DNA of 64,000 nt from positions 1,488,001-1,552,000 of the forward strand of contig NZ_CP064338.1 of NCBI RefSeq assembly GCF_015476235.1. Reading direction: 5' to 3'. Source of the stretch: Caldimonas thermodepolymerans (lineage in GTDB: Bacteria > Pseudomonadota > Gammaproteobacteria > Burkholderiales > Burkholderiaceae_C). This document shows, in pieces, positions 1 to 11,159 of the stretch. Each line of letters begins with the position of its first letter. The stretch's first letter is position 1. The position numbers and the translations under genes were made by a program. The notes beneath the pieces were generated by a model. It had not been told where the DNA came from. It was given only the letters and a program-made list of their open reading frames with translations, and searched no databases.

Positions 1-1175
1 GAGAAGATGCCGTAGTGGCCGGCGCCTTCGACCACGTAGTGCGGCTGCTCCTTCTTCGGGATGCCGGTGCACAGGTCGTGCGCCGCGCGCGTCTGCCCCG
101 CGCCGGAGATGTCGTCCAGCTCGCCCTCGATGGTCAGCAGCGCGGTGGCCTTGATGTCCTGGGGGCGCACCAGCTCGCCGCGCACGCGCCAGGTGCCGTT
201 GACCAGCGCGAAGTCCTGGAACACCGTCTTGATGGTGTCGAGGTAGTACTCGGCCGGCATGTCGAGCACCGCGTTGTACTCGTCGTAGAACCTGCGGTGG
301 GCCTCGGCGCTGTCGCCGTCGCCGCGCACCAGGTCGAGGAAATAGTCGTAGTGCGAGCTGACGTGCCGGTCCGGGTTCATCGCGACGAACCCGGTGTACT
401 GCAGGAAGCCCGGGTAGACGCGCCGGCCGGCACCGGGGTAGTTCGGCGGCACCCGGTAGATCACGTTGTTCTCGAACCACTCGTAGCTGCGCGTCGTGGC
501 CAGGTTGTTGACCGCGGTCGGGCTCCTGCGGGCGTCGATCGGCCCGCCCATCATGGTCATCGAGCGGGGCGTCTGCTCGCCGCGCGTGGCCATCAGCGAG
601 ATCGCGGCCAGCACCGGCACGGTGGGCTGGCACACCGACATCACGTGCACGTGCGGGCCGATGTGGCGGATGAACTCCTGCACGTACTCCACGTAGTCAT
701 CCAGGTGGAAGGGGCCGACCTCCGCCGGCACCATGCGCGCGTCGATCCAGTCGGTGATGTAGACCTTGTGGTCGCGCAGCAGCATGCGCACCGTGTCGCG
801 CAGCAGGGTCGCGTGGTGTCCCGATAGCGGCGCCACCACCAGCACGGTGGGCTGGTCCTTCATCTTGGGCAGCAGCTTCGGGTCGTCGGTGAAGCGCTTG
901 AAGCGCAGCAGCCGGCAGAAGGGCTTCTCCAGTGCGACGCGTTCCTGCACCGCCACGTCCACGCCGTTGACCTGCACCGAGGTGATGTCGAACGGCGGCT
1001 TCTCGTACTCCTTGGCCAGCCGGTGCAGCAGGTCGAAGCCCGCGGCGATGCGCTCGGCCCCGAAGGCGTGCGTGAAGGGCGACAGGGGGTGGCTGTAGAG
1101 CTTGGCCGAGGCGCTGGCGAACTCCGAGAACGGCGTCAGCAGCGCGCGCTGGGTTTCGTAGATCTGGTACAGCAT
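1..1175 (-). CDS. phaZ: Intracellular polyhydroxybutyrate depolymerase, 3' end outside window
   Basis: Predicted to hydrolyse intracellular amorphous PHB granules and so mobilise carbon storage. The 391 residues visible match the Cupriavidus necator PhaZ1 family throughout. The start MLYQIYETQ resembles the family start, SGHHATLLRDTVRMLLRD and VTDWIDARMVP-type blocks are present, and VCQPTVPVL carries the expected catalytic cysteine of this cysteine-hydrolase family. The last readable residues (GHYGIFS) are close to the usual C-terminus, so perhaps 25 residues are lost. The ATG at 1173-1175 has a GGGA-type ribosome site just upstream (GGAAAGGGACC). A possible PhaR-type operator lies in its leader. 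Family assignment is firm; operon context on the far side is unknown. Confidence 0.93.
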   Translation of the reverse strand, partial: MLYQIYETQRALLTPFSEFASASAKLYSHPLSPFTHAFGAERIAAGFDLLHRLAKEYEKPPFDITSVQVNGVDVAVQERVALEKPFCRLLRFKRFTDDPKLLPKMKDQPTVLVVAPLSGHHATLLRDTVRMLLRDHKVYITDWIDARMVPAEVGPFHLDDYVEYVQEFIRHIGPHVHVMSVCQPTVPVLAAISLMATRGEQTPRSMTMMGGPIDARRSPTAVNNLATTRSYEWFENNVIYRVPPNYPGAGRRVYPGFLQYTGFVAMNPDRHVSSHYDYFLDLVRGDGDSAEAHRRFYDEYNAVLDMPAEYYLDTIKTVFQDFALVNGTWRVRGELVRPQDIKATALLTIEGELDDISGAGQTRAAHDLCTGIPKKEQPHYVVEGAGHYGIF

Positions 1176-1246
1176 CGTCGGTCCCTTTCCAGCCCCAGGG
1201 CTGCAGCACGGATTCGGGCTCATGCAAGACGCATGCGCGGCCCGTG

Positions 1247-1272
1247 TGCATTTGTTGCAATGCACCATTCTA
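1247..1272 (-). promoter_or_regulatory. phaZ promoter -10 with overlapping TGC-rich palindrome
   Basis: Read on the minus strand, TAGAAT (1267-1272) is a good -10 hexamer. Immediately downstream lies the inverted repeat TGCATT-N6-AATGCA (1247-1264), containing TTGCAACAAA. PhaR-type regulators of PHB genes are known to bind TGC-rich palindromes, so this is a candidate PhaR operator covering the transcription start. No convincing -35 is seen. The link to PhaR is inference. Confidence 0.35.
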
Positions 1273-1373
1273 TGGAGGCTGCGGCCCCCGTGCACTCCGG
1301 GTCGGGCGCAGAAACCCTCGATTCCGGGAATTTCCCAGGGGGGGGGGATGGTGGCGGAGCGTCCGGGCATGAA

Positions 1374-1395
1374 AAATGGGGCCGAAGCCCCATTT
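1374..1395 (-). terminator. Rho-independent terminator of the aminotransferase gene
   Basis: A 9-bp stem (AAATGGGGC / GCCCCATTT) closes on a tetraloop that reads TTCG on the minus strand and runs into a T tract (ATTTTTC). It lies about 25 bases after the stop codon of the minus-strand aminotransferase gene, so it fits as its terminator. Confidence 0.8.
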
Positions 1396-1420
1396 CCCGA
1401 TCCGGTGCGGTGCGCCGTGC

Positions 1421-2620
1421 TCAGCAGACCTTGGCGATCGCCTGGGCGACGTAGTCCAGGTTCTTGCTGTTGAGCGCCGCCACGCAGATGCGGCCGGAAT
1501 CCACGCCGTAGACGCCGAACTCGCTGCGCAGGCGCTGCATCTGCTCCTTGGTCAGGCCCGAGTAGCTGAACATGCCCTTCTGCTGGGTGATGAAGCCCAT
1601 GTCCTGCTTGACGCCGGCGGCCTTCAGCTTCTCGACCAGCGCCGCACGCATCTGCTTGATGCGCTGGCGCATGCCGGCCAGTTCCTCCTCCCACAGCTGG
1701 CGCAGCTCGGGAGAGGTCAGCACGGTGGCGACCACCTGGGCACCGTGGGTCGGCGGGTTGGAGTAGTTGGTGCGGATCACGCGCTTGAGCTGGCTCAGCA
1801 CGCGGTCGGCCTCTTCCTTGCTGGCTGCGACCACGCTCAGGGCGCCGACGCGCTCGCCGTACAGCGAGAAGCTCTTGGAGAACGAGGTCGAGACGAAGAA
1901 GTCCAGGCCGGCGTCCAGGAACAGGCCGATCACCGCGCCGTCTTCCGCGATGCCTTCGCCGAAGCCCTGGTAGGCCATGTCGAGGAAGGGCACCAGGTTG
2001 CGCGCCTTGATCGCCTCGACGACCTGCTTCCACTGCTCGGGGGTCAGGTCGTAGCCGGTGGGGTTGTGGCAGCAGGCGTGCAGCACGACGATGGTGCCGG
2101 CCGGCGCGGCGTTCAGCGCGGCCAGCATGCCTTCGAAGTTGATGCCGCGCTTGGCCGCGTCGTAGTAGGGGTAGGTGCCGACGGCAAAGCCCGCCGCCTC
2201 GAACAGCGCGCGGTGGTTTTCCCAGCTCGGGTCGCTGATCAGCACCTGCGCGCCGGGGTTGATCTTCTTGAGGAAGTCGGCCCCGACCTTCAGGCCGCCG
2301 GTGCCGCCCAGGCCCTGCACGGTGGCGATGCGGCCGCCCTTGACCGCCTCGCTGTCGGCGCCGAACACCAGGCCCTGCACGGCCTTGTCATAGGCGGCGA
2401 TGCCGTCGATGGGCAGGTAGCCGCGCGCCTTGGGGGCCTCCAGCAGCTGCTTTTCGGCCGCGGCCACGCACTTGAGCAGCGGCAGCTTGCCGTTGTCGTC
2501 GTAATAGACGCCCACGCCCAGGTTCACCTTGTTGGGGTTGGGATCGGCGTTGAATTGTTCGTTCAGGCCCAGGATCGGGTCGCGAGGGGCCATTTCGACC
2601 GCGGCGAAAAGCGAGGCCAT
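1421..2620 (-). CDS. Aromatic/aspartate amino acid aminotransferase (class I, PLP)
   Basis: A 399-residue fold-type I aminotransferase of the AspC/TyrB group, transferring amino groups between aromatic or acidic amino acids and 2-oxoacids in the cytoplasm. The PLP lysine is K249 in SFSKSFSLYGER, with the downstream phosphate-binding arginine R257. HACCHNPTG carries the cofactor-contacting asparagine, and GRICVAALN near the C-terminus holds the substrate-carboxylate arginine. Length is normal for the family. It is divergent from uvrB, with its own terminator. Whether it prefers aspartate or aromatic substrates cannot be read from the sequence, so no symbol is given. Confidence 0.92.
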   Translation of the reverse strand: MASLFAAVEMAPRDPILGLNEQFNADPNPNKVNLGVGVYYDDNGKLPLLKCVAAAEKQLLEAPKARGYLPIDGIAAYDKAVQGLVFGADSEAVKGGRIATVQGLGGTGGLKVGADFLKKINPGAQVLISDPSWENHRALFEAAGFAVGTYPYYDAAKRGINFEGMLAALNAAPAGTIVVLHACCHNPTGYDLTPEQWKQVVEAIKARNLVPFLDMAYQGFGEGIAEDGAVIGLFLDAGLDFFVSTSFSKSFSLYGERVGALSVVAASKEEADRVLSQLKRVIRTNYSNPPTHGAQVVATVLTSPELRQLWEEELAGMRQRIKQMRAALVEKLKAAGVKQDMGFITQQKGMFSYSGLTKEQMQRLRSEFGVYGVDSGRICVAALNSKNLDYVAQAIAKVC

Positions 2621-2678
2621 GGGTAGTCAGTCCTTGTCAGTGGAGTGGCGCGGGCAGTTGGGCTAATCTAGTCGGCTT

Positions 2679-2701
2679 CCCTTGCCGCCCGTGGGCAAGG
2701 G
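2679..2701. promoter_or_regulatory. Inverted repeat in the aminotransferase-uvrB divergent spacer
   Basis: An 8-bp perfect inverted repeat (CCCTTGCC / GGCAAGGG, 7-base spacer) sits in the 115-bp spacer between the two divergent genes. It could be an operator or just a hairpin in the uvrB leader. No LexA-type CTG-N10-CAG box is visible here, although uvrB is SOS-controlled in many bacteria. Confidence 0.25.
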
Positions 2702-2735
2702 ATAACCCGCATTTTAGGCGCATGCCCAGGACTCC

Positions 2736-4823
2736 ATGACAGAAGCTCTGACGGAAGTCGTGTCACTGGACGAGAACAAGTTCGTCCGCTTCCCGGATTC
2801 ACCGTTCCAGCTCTACCAGCCGTATCCGCCGGCCGGCGACCAGCCCACCGCGATCGAGCAGCTGGTCGAGGGGGTGCGCGACGGGCTGTCGTTCCAGACC
2901 CTGCTGGGCGTGACCGGCTCGGGCAAGACCTACACGATGGCCAACGTGATCGCCCGGCTGGGCCGTCCGGCCATCGTGTTCGCGCCGAACAAGACGCTCG
3001 CCGCGCAGCTGTACAGCGAGTTCCGCGAGTTCTTCCCGCGCAACGCGGTCGAGTACTTCGTCAGCTACTACGACTACTACCAGCCCGAGGCCTACGTCCC
3101 GCAGCGCGACCTGTTCATCGAGAAGGACAGCTCGATCAACGAGCACATCGAGCAGATGCGGCTGTCGGCGACCAAGAGCCTGCTGGAGCGCCGCGACGTG
3201 GTGATCGTGGCCACGGTCAGCGCGATCTACGGTATCGGCAAGCCCGAGGACTACACGCAGATGCGGCTGATCGTGCGCACCGGCGACCGCCTGGGGCAGC
3301 GCGACCTGATCGCCCAGCTGATCCGCATGCAGTACACCCGCAACGAGATGGACTTCGGACGCGGCACCTTCCGCGTGCGTGGCGACACCATCGACGTGTT
3401 CCCCGCCGAACACTCGGAGCTGGCGCTGCGCATCGAGCTGTTCGACGACGAGATCGAATCGCTGGCGCTGCTGGATCCGCTGACCGGGCGCATCGTGCAG
3501 AAGATCCCGCGCTTCGTGGTCTACCCGTCGAGCCACTACGTGACGCCGCGCGAGCAGGTGCTGCGCGCGATCGAGGGCATCAAGGAGGAGCTGCGCCAGC
3601 GCCTGGACGAGCTGGTCAAGGCCGGCAAGCTGGTCGAGGCGCAGCGTCTGGAGCAGCGCACCCGCTTCGACCTGGAGATGCTGCAGGAGGTGGGGCACTG
3701 CAAGGGCATCGAGAACTACTCCCGGCACCTCTCGGGTGCCAAGCCTGGCGAGCCGCCGCCGACCCTGGTGGACTACCTGCCGCCCGACGCGCTGATGTTC
3801 CTCGACGAAAGCCACGTGCTGATCGGCCAGCTGGGCGGCATGTACAACGGCGACCGGGCGCGCAAGGAGGTGCTGGTCGAGTACGGCTTCCGCCTGCCGT
3901 CGGCGCTGGACAACCGGCCGCTGAAGTTCGAGGAGTTCGAGCGCAAGATGCGCCAGGCAGTGTTCGTCTCCGCGACCCCGGGCGACTACGAGAAGCTGCA
4001 CGCCGGGCAGGTGGTCGAGCAGGTGGTGCGCCCCACCGGCCTGGTCGACCCGGTGGTCGAGGTGCGCCCGGCCACTCACCAGGTGGACGACGTGCTGCAG
4101 GAGATCCGCGAGCGGGTCGAGGCCAACGAGCGGGTGCTGATCACCACGCTGACCAAGCGCATGGCCGAGCAGCTGACCGACTACCTGGCCGACAACGGGG
4201 TCAAGGTGCGCTACCTGCACTCGGACATCGACACCGTCGAGCGTGTCGAGATCATCCGCGACCTGCGCCTGGGCACCTTCGACGTGCTGGTGGGCATCAA
4301 CCTGCTGCGCGAGGGCCTGGACATCCCCGAGGTCTCGCTGGTGGCCATCCTGGACGCCGACAAGGAAGGCTTTCTGCGCGCCGAGCGCTCGCTGATCCAG
4401 ACCATCGGCCGGGCCGCGCGCAACGCCAACGGCAAGGCCATCCTGTACGCCGACCGCATCACCGACTCGATGCGCCGCGCGATCGAGGAGACCGAGCGCC
4501 GCCGCGCCAAGCAGCTGGCCTACAACCAGGCGCACGGCATCACCCCGCGCACCGTGCAGAAGCAGGTCAAGGAGCTGATCGACGGCGTCTACTCGCAGGA
4601 CGCGTCCCGCGGAGCGGCCCGGGCGGCCGAGGAGGTGGCGCGGGTCGAGGCGCTGTCCGAGAAGGACCTGGGCAAGCGCGTCAAGCAGCTCGAGAAGCAG
4701 ATGCTCGAGTACGCGCGCAACCTGGAGTTCGAGAAGGCCGCCCGCGTGCGCGACCAGCTGGCCATGCTCAAGCAGCAGGCCTTCGGTGCGGGCGGCGGGG
4801 ACAACGTCGCCGCCGCCGGTTGA
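2736..4823 (+). CDS. uvrB: Excinuclease ABC subunit B
   Basis: The damage-verifying helicase-like subunit of nucleotide excision repair; it is loaded by UvrA and recruits UvrC. The 695 residues show a Walker A motif ([10 protein letters not shown]), the tyrosine-rich beta-hairpin ([15 protein letters not shown]) that clamps the DNA strand, the DESH helicase motif II, the motif VI region (QTIGRAARN), and a C-terminal UVR domain ([20 protein letters not shown]) that contacts UvrC. It is slightly longer than the E. coli protein because of an N-terminal extension of about 20 residues before the conserved [14 protein letters not shown] block. The ATG at 2736 was chosen as the first in-frame start. 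Confidence 0.97.
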   Translation: MTEALTEVVSLDENKFVRFPDSPFQLYQPYPPAGDQPTAIEQLVEGVRDGLSFQTLLGVTGSGKTYTMANVIARLGRPAIVFAPNKTLAAQLYSEFREFFPRNAVEYFVSYYDYYQPEAYVPQRDLFIEKDSSINEHIEQMRLSATKSLLERRDVVIVATVSAIYGIGKPEDYTQMRLIVRTGDRLGQRDLIAQLIRMQYTRNEMDFGRGTFRVRGDTIDVFPAEHSELALRIELFDDEIESLALLDPLTGRIVQKIPRFVVYPSSHYVTPREQVLRAIEGIKEELRQRLDELVKAGKLVEAQRLEQRTRFDLEMLQEVGHCKGIENYSRHLSGAKPGEPPPTLVDYLPPDALMFLDESHVLIGQLGGMYNGDRARKEVLVEYGFRLPSALDNRPLKFEEFERKMRQAVFVSATPGDYEKLHAGQVVEQVVRPTGLVDPVVEVRPATHQVDDVLQEIRERVEANERVLITTLTKRMAEQLTDYLADNGVKVRYLHSDIDTVERVEIIRDLRLGTFDVLVGINLLREGLDIPEVSLVAILDADKEGFLRAERSLIQTIGRAARNANGKAILYADRITDSMRRAIEETERRRAKQLAYNQAHGITPRTVQKQVKELIDGVYSQDASRGAARAAEEVARVEALSEKDLGKRVKQLEKQMLEYARNLEFEKAARVRDQLAMLKQQAFGAGGGDNVAAAG

Positions 4824-4876
4824 GGCCGCCCCGCTCCGGCGCGGCCCCGCACCTGCCGGGCGCAGCGGCTGGCCCC

Positions 4877-4904
4877 TTGAACTCTGGCGTGGTTGCCTTA
4901 CCTT
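4877..4904 (+). promoter_or_regulatory. Possible sigma-70 promoter in the uvrB-phosphatase spacer
   Basis: TTGAAC (4877-4882), a 16-bp spacer and TACCTT (4899-4904) make a moderate sigma-70 promoter about 130 bp before the phosphatase ATG. The spacer region holds no gene that I can support. Confidence 0.3.
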
Positions 4905-5033
4905 GAAGGGTTGGACCGTCACGCGGTTCGCAGCCGCGCAGACCGGGGACGCCGATGAGGGCACCGCAGACGACCACGTCGGATTTGGCCCGTACGCCTG
5001 GCGCAGGGCGCCGGCAGCCTAGACTTGTGCCCC

Positions 5034-5549
5034 ATGAAGTTGTTCAAGCCGTCTTCCCGCGTTTCCGTCCTGTTTGTCTGCATGGGCAACATCTGCCGCT
5101 CGCCGACCGCCGAAGGGGTGTTCCGGCGCCTGGTCGAGCAGGCAGGCCTGCGGTCGCAGGTGCTGGTCGATTCGGCCGGCACGCACGACTACCACGTCGG
5201 CGAGCCGCCGGACGAGCGGGCCCAGCAGCATGCGGCCCGGCGCGGGTACGACCTGCGCGGGCTGCGGGCCCGGCAGGTCTGCGCCCGGGACTTCGAACGC
5301 TTCGACCTGCTGCTGGCCATGGACTGGGCCAACCTGGCCGTCCTCGAAGCGGCCTGCCCGCCCGAGCACCGCCACAAGCTGCGCCGCCTGATGGAGTTCG
5401 CCACGCGGCACCGGCACGACGTGGTGCCCGACCCCTACTACGGGGGGCCGCAGGGCTTCGAGACGGTGCTGGACTACCTCGAGGACGCCTGTGCCGGGCT
5501 GCTGACCCACCTGCTGGAACGCCGCGTGCTGGTCTCAGGAACTTCCTGA
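5034..5549 (+). CDS. Low-molecular-weight protein tyrosine phosphatase
   Basis: A 171-residue cytoplasmic phosphatase with the diagnostic C-X5-R loop VCMGNICRSP (nucleophile C16, R22) and the general-acid aspartate in VPDPYYGG near the C-terminus. The ATG at 5034 was preferred over a TTG at 5025 because family members begin a few residues before the VLFVCMGN strand. It stands directly upstream of iscR, an order common in betaproteobacteria. Relatives of this fold (Wzb-like) reset EPS tyrosine kinases, but the distance from the EPS operon gives no particular reason to assign that partner here. Confidence 0.92.
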   Translation: MKLFKPSSRVSVLFVCMGNICRSPTAEGVFRRLVEQAGLRSQVLVDSAGTHDYHVGEPPDERAQQHAARRGYDLRGLRARQVCARDFERFDLLLAMDWANLAVLEAACPPEHRHKLRRLMEFATRHRHDVVPDPYYGGPQGFETVLDYLEDACAGLLTHLLERRVLVSGTS

Positions 5550-5556
5550 CCAAAAC

Positions 5557-5605
5557 TTGACCAAAAAACTAGGCTTCAGGTAAAATTCGAGTAAATCAGT
5601 CGGAA
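5557..5605 (+). promoter_or_regulatory. iscR promoter with overlapping IscR type-1 box
   Basis: TTGACC (5557-5562), an 18-bp spacer and TAAAAT (5581-5586) form the promoter. Bases 5582-5605 match the IscR type-1 consensus (ATASYYGACTRDWWYAGTCGGRT-like, quoted from memory) at about 20 of 24 positions, with the AGTCGG half intact (5598-5603). The box covers the -10, which is the expected position for autorepression by [2Fe-2S] IscR. Confidence 0.7.
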
Positions 5606-5685
5606 ACAACCGAGGGTTCACCCGGGCCACAAGCTGTTTGGGTTCAACACTTCAGCGCGCAGCTGAAAGCTTTAAGGAGCTTGCC

Positions 5686-6216
5686 ATGCGTCTCACCACC
5701 AAAGGCCGCTTTGCCGTCACCGCCATGATCGATCTAGCCCTGCGGGAGCATCAGGGGCCGGTGGCGCTGGCCGCGATCAGCCAGCGGCAACAGATTTCGC
5801 TGTCCTATCTCGAGCAGCTGTTCGGGAAGCTGCGTCGGCACGAGCTGGTGGAGAGCACCCGAGGTCCTGGCGGCGGGTATTCGCTGGGCCGCAAGGCCGA
5901 GGAGATCACCGTGGCCGACATCATCGTGGCGGTGGACGAGCCGATCGACGCCACCGGCTGCGGCGGCAAGGAAAACTGCATGAGCGACCAGGGTCGTTGC
6001 ATGACGCACGACCTGTGGGCGAGCCTGAATGCCAAGATGATCGAGTACCTGGACTCCATCACGCTGAAGAAGCTGGTGGAGGACCAGCTGGCCCGCGGCA
6101 TCTCGATCGAGGAGCAGCCGGTCAAGCGCGCGATTTCCAGCCAGCCGGTGGTCAAGCCGATCAAGGTCAACGCGCCGAACTCGGTGTTCGCGCTCGGCAA
6201 CGCATTTTCCAAGTAA
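5686..6216 (+). CDS. iscR: Fe-S cluster assembly transcriptional regulator IscR (Rrf2 family)
   Basis: A 176-residue Rrf2-family winged-helix regulator that senses [2Fe-2S] status and represses the isc operon when loaded. It begins MRLTTKGRFAVTAMIDLA, like other IscR proteins. The three cluster-ligating cysteines are in CGGKENCMSDQGRC, followed by the conserved histidine in CMTHDLW. The ATG at 5686 has a TTTAAGGAG ribosome site; an upstream in-frame start at 5638 would add 16 unrelated residues. It is the first gene of the isc operon and probably represses itself through the box at 5582-5605. Confidence 0.96.
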   Translation: MRLTTKGRFAVTAMIDLALREHQGPVALAAISQRQQISLSYLEQLFGKLRRHELVESTRGPGGGYSLGRKAEEITVADIIVAVDEPIDATGCGGKENCMSDQGRCMTHDLWASLNAKMIEYLDSITLKKLVEDQLARGISIEEQPVKRAISSQPVVKPIKVNAPNSVFALGNAFSK

Positions 6217-6306
6217 GGGCTCGCGGCGGTGCGATCCGCCGCGTGCCGTTTTCGGGTTTTCTGCTTTTCTGCCAGCCGGGGCCGCAAGGCTCCTGACGCA
6301 AGCAAC

Positions 6307-7527
6307 ATGGACATGACGCCTCACTTCCCCATCTACATGGACTACGGCGCCACCACGCCGGTCGATCCGCGCGTGGTCGACGCCATGATTCCCTGGTTGC
6401 GCGAGCATTTTGGCAACCCGGCCTCGCGCAGCCACGCCTGGGGATGGGAGGCGGAGGAAGCCGTCGAGAAGGCGCGTGCGCAGGTCGCCGACCTGATCGG
6501 CGCCGACCCGCGCGAGATCATCTGGACGTCCGGCGCCACCGAATCCGACAACCTGGCCCTGAAGGGGGCGGCGCACTTCTACAAGGGCAAGGGCAAGCAC
6601 ATCATCACGGTCAAGACCGAGCACAAGGCGGTGCTGGACACCTGCCGCGAGCTCGAGCGCCAGGGCTTCGAGGTCACCTACCTCGACGTCCAGGAAGACG
6701 GCCTGCTCGACCTCGACCGCTTCCGGGACGCGCTGCGCCCGGACACCATCCTGGTGTCGGTGATGTTCGTCAACAACGAGATCGGCGTGATCCAGGACAT
6801 CGCGACGATCGGGGCGATGTGCCGCGAGCGCGGGATCATCTTCCACGTCGATGCGGCGCAGGCCACCGGCAAGGTCGAGATCGACCTGTCGAAGCTGCCG
6901 GTCGACCTGATGAGCCTGGCCTCGCACAAGACCTACGGCCCGAAGGGCATCGGCGCGCTGTACGTGCGCCGCAAGCCGCGCGTGCGCCTGGAACCGCAGA
7001 TGCACGGCGGCGGCCACGAGCGCGGCCTGCGCTCGGGCACGCTGCCGACGCACCAGATCGTCGGCATGGGCGAGGCCTATCGCATCGCCAAGGAAGAGAT
7101 GCACACCGAGCTGGAGCGCATCCGCGGCCTGCAGCGCCGCCTGCTGGACGGCATCATGGGCATCGAGCAGGTGTTCATCAACGGCAGCCTGGAACACCGC
7201 GTGCCGCACAACGTCAACGCGTCCTTCAACTTCGTCGAAGGCGAGTCCCTCATCATGGGCATCAAGGGCATCGCCGTCTCGTCCGGTTCGGCCTGTACCT
7301 CGGCCAGCCTGGAGCCCAGCTACGTGCTGCGCGCGCTCGGCCGCAGCGACGAACTGGCGCACTCGTCGCTGCGCATGACCATCGGCCGCTTCACGACCGC
7401 AGAGGAGATCGACTACGCCGTTGCCACGCTGAAGGACCGTGTTGCCAAGCTGCGCGAGCTCTCCCCGCTGTGGGAGATGTACAAGGACGGCATCGACCTG
7501 AACGCCATCCAGTGGACCGCGCACTGA
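6307..7527 (+). CDS. iscS: Cysteine desulfurase IscS
   Basis: A 406-residue PLP enzyme that takes sulfur from cysteine and passes it to IscU. Visible landmarks are H106 (TEHKAV), the PLP lysine K208 (SHKTYGPKG) and the mobile persulfide cysteine C330 ([21 protein letters not shown]). The C-terminal SPLWEM...[11 protein letters not shown] tail matches the IscU-binding end of the family. The ATG at 6307 gives the usual family start ([16 protein letters not shown]); an upstream GTG-type extension is unlikely. The 90-base gap after iscR holds nothing I can identify. Confidence 0.97.
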   Translation: MDMTPHFPIYMDYGATTPVDPRVVDAMIPWLREHFGNPASRSHAWGWEAEEAVEKARAQVADLIGADPREIIWTSGATESDNLALKGAAHFYKGKGKHIITVKTEHKAVLDTCRELERQGFEVTYLDVQEDGLLDLDRFRDALRPDTILVSVMFVNNEIGVIQDIATIGAMCRERGIIFHVDAAQATGKVEIDLSKLPVDLMSLASHKTYGPKGIGALYVRRKPRVRLEPQMHGGGHERGLRSGTLPTHQIVGMGEAYRIAKEEMHTELERIRGLQRRLLDGIMGIEQVFINGSLEHRVPHNVNASFNFVEGESLIMGIKGIAVSSGSACTSASLEPSYVLRALGRSDELAHSSLRMTIGRFTTAEEIDYAVATLKDRVAKLRELSPLWEMYKDGIDLNAIQWTAH

Positions 7528-7550
7528 TCAAGCAGTAGTAGGAGATTGAC

Positions 7551-7940
7551 ATGGCATACAGCGAGAAGGTGATCGACCACTACGAGAACCCCCGCAACGT
7601 CGGTTCGTTCGACAAGAGCGACGACACCGTCGGGACCGGCATGGTGGGCGCGCCTGCGTGCGGCGACGTGATGAAGCTGCAGATCAAGGTGAATCCCGAG
7701 ACCGGCGTCATCGAGGACGCCCGCTTCAAGACCTACGGTTGCGGGTCGGCGATCGCCTCCAGCTCCCTGGTGACCGAATGGGTCAAGGGCAAGACGCTGG
7801 ACGAGGCGATGCAGATCAAGAACACGCAGATCGCCGAAGAGCTGGCCCTGCCGCCGGTGAAGATCCACTGCTCGATCCTGGCAGAGGACGCCATCAAGGC
7901 GGCCGTGCAGGACTACAAGGCCAAGAAGGCGGTCGCTTGA
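7551..7940 (+). CDS. iscU: Fe-S cluster scaffold protein IscU
   Basis: A 129-residue scaffold on which [2Fe-2S] clusters are built before HscA/HscB-driven transfer. Three cluster cysteines are present at C37 (APACGDVM, with D39), C64 (TYGCGSA) and C107 ([10 protein letters not shown]). The LPPVK motif recognised by HscA directly precedes the last cysteine. Length is typical. An AGGAG ribosome site precedes the ATG. It lies 23 bases after iscS and its stop overlaps a possible iscA start. Confidence 0.97.
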   Translation: MAYSEKVIDHYENPRNVGSFDKSDDTVGTGMVGAPACGDVMKLQIKVNPETGVIEDARFKTYGCGSAIASSSLVTEWVKGKTLDEAMQIKNTQIAEELALPPVKIHCSILAEDAIKAAVQDYKAKKAVA

Positions 7941-7957
7941 TGAACGGGTCGGACGCC

Positions 7958-8281
7958 ATGGCGGTGACATTGACCGAAGCGGCAGCGCGACATGTGCAGA
8001 AGTACCTCGCCAAGCGAGGCAGGGGCATCGGCGTGCGTCTGGGCGTGAAGACCACCGGCTGTTCCGGCCTGGCCTACAAGCTCGAGTACGCCGACGCCGT
8101 GGCGCCCGAGGACCATGTCTTCGAGGGCCACGGGGTCAAGGTGCTGGTCGATCCCAAGAGCCTGCCGTACCTCGACGGCACCGAACTCGATTTCGTGCGC
8201 GAAGGGCTGAACGAGGGCTTCCGCTTCAACAACCCCAACGAGAAGGACCGTTGCGGATGCGGCGAGTCGTTCCGCGTGTGA
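7958..8281 (+). CDS. iscA: A-type Fe-S carrier IscA
   Basis: A 107-residue A-type carrier delivering iron or [4Fe-4S]/[2Fe-2S] clusters to targets. The three conserved cysteines are in [13 protein letters not shown] and the C-terminal [20 protein letters not shown] matches the family start, so ATG 7958 is used. An ATG at 7940 overlapping the iscU stop (TGATG) would add six residues and is possible through translational coupling. Confidence 0.95.
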   Translation: MAVTLTEAAARHVQKYLAKRGRGIGVRLGVKTTGCSGLAYKLEYADAVAPEDHVFEGHGVKVLVDPKSLPYLDGTELDFVREGLNEGFRFNNPNEKDRCGCGESFRV

Positions 8282-8312
8282 GGGGATGGGGCCGGCTGCT
8301 GCAGGAGCGGTC

Positions 8313-8843
8313 GTGACTGGCTCGCTCCGGCTCGATCTCGACGATTTCGAACTGTTCGACCTGCCGCGGCGCTTTGCCGTCGAGCCGGCGCTGCTGGACG
8401 AACGGTGGAAGGCGCTGCAGGCGCAGGTGCACCCGGACCGCTTCGCCGCGCAGGGCACGGCCGCCCAACGGGTGGCGATGCAATGGGCCGTGCGCGTCAA
8501 CGAGGCCTACCAGCGGCTCAAGCACCCGCTCAAGCGCGCGGCGTACCTGTGCGAGCTGAACGGCGCGCCGGTGCAGGCCGAGAGCAACACCGCCATGCCG
8601 GCCGACTTCCTGATGCAGCAGATGGCCTGGCGCGAGGCCCTGGACGAGGCGCGGGACGAGGACGCCCTTGACGCGCTGGCCGCCCAGGTGCGCGCCCGGC
8701 GCCGCGAGATGCTCGAGGCCCTGCGCGAGTGCATCGACGAACGCCACGACTACGCGGCGGCGGTGCAGCAGGTCAGAGCCCTCATGTTCATCGAGCGCTT
8801 TGCCGAAGAGGTCGATCGCCGGCTCGACGCCCTGGGACAATGA
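8313..8843 (+). CDS. hscB: Fe-S assembly co-chaperone HscB
   Basis: A J-domain co-chaperone that brings IscU to HscA and stimulates its ATPase. The N-terminal J domain carries the HPD tripeptide (QAQVHPDRFA), and the C-terminal part is the three-helix IscU-binding domain. I chose GTG 8313 because GGAG stands 6-7 bases in front and the length (176 residues) then matches the family; an ATG at 8286 would add nine residues (MGPAAAGAV). Confidence 0.93.
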   Translation: MTGSLRLDLDDFELFDLPRRFAVEPALLDERWKALQAQVHPDRFAAQGTAAQRVAMQWAVRVNEAYQRLKHPLKRAAYLCELNGAPVQAESNTAMPADFLMQQMAWREALDEARDEDALDALAAQVRARRREMLEALRECIDERHDYAAAVQQVRALMFIERFAEEVDRRLDALGQ

Positions 8844-8888
8844 AGCGGTAAGGACCCGGCCGGCCCCGGCCGCGCGAAGCACAAGATC

Positions 8889-10745
<1,857 letters not shown>

Positions 10746-10790
10746 GGCGCCAGGCCACGCACGCCGCGGCGCGATCCACGAGAACCCCAC

Positions 10791-11129
10791 ATGCCCAAGA
10801 TCAAGATCCTGCCTCACAGCGAGTACTGCCCGCAGGGCGCGGAGATCGAAGCTCCGGCCGGCACCTCGATCTGCGAGGCGCTGCTCGACCACGACATCGA
10901 GATCGAGCACGCCTGCGAGATGAGCTGCGCGTGCACCACCTGCCACGTGATCGTGCGCCAGGGCTATGAGTCGCTGAACGAGCCCGACGAGAACGAGGAG
11001 GACATGCTCGACCGCGCCTGGGGGCTGGAGCCGCAGTCGCGCCTGTCGTGCCAGGCCATCCTGGCCAACCAGGACGTGACGATCGAGATTCCCAAGTACT
11101 CGATCAACCACGCCAAGGAAAAGCACTGA
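10791..11129 (+). CDS. fdx: ISC-type [2Fe-2S] ferredoxin
   Basis: A 112-residue adrenodoxin-type ferredoxin that supplies electrons for cluster assembly. Cluster ligands are C42, C48 and C51 (ACEMSCACTTCH) and C87 (SRLSCQA). It is the last gene of the isc operon. No iscX follows, although that small gene often closes the operon in other proteobacteria; the 30-base gap to dnaQ has no room for it. Confidence 0.95.
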   Translation: MPKIKILPHSEYCPQGAEIEAPAGTSICEALLDHDIEIEHACEMSCACTTCHVIVRQGYESLNEPDENEEDMLDRAWGLEPQSRLSCQAILANQDVTIEIPKYSINHAKEKH

Positions 11130-11159
11130 GCCGCGCCGCCCGCACCCGATAATCGCGCC

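Noticed and set aside
1338-1347. Run of ten G residues as a possible phase-variable tract
   Set aside because: It lies between the converging regulatory ends of phaZ and the aminotransferase terminator, outside any coding frame or core promoter; no consequence can be argued.
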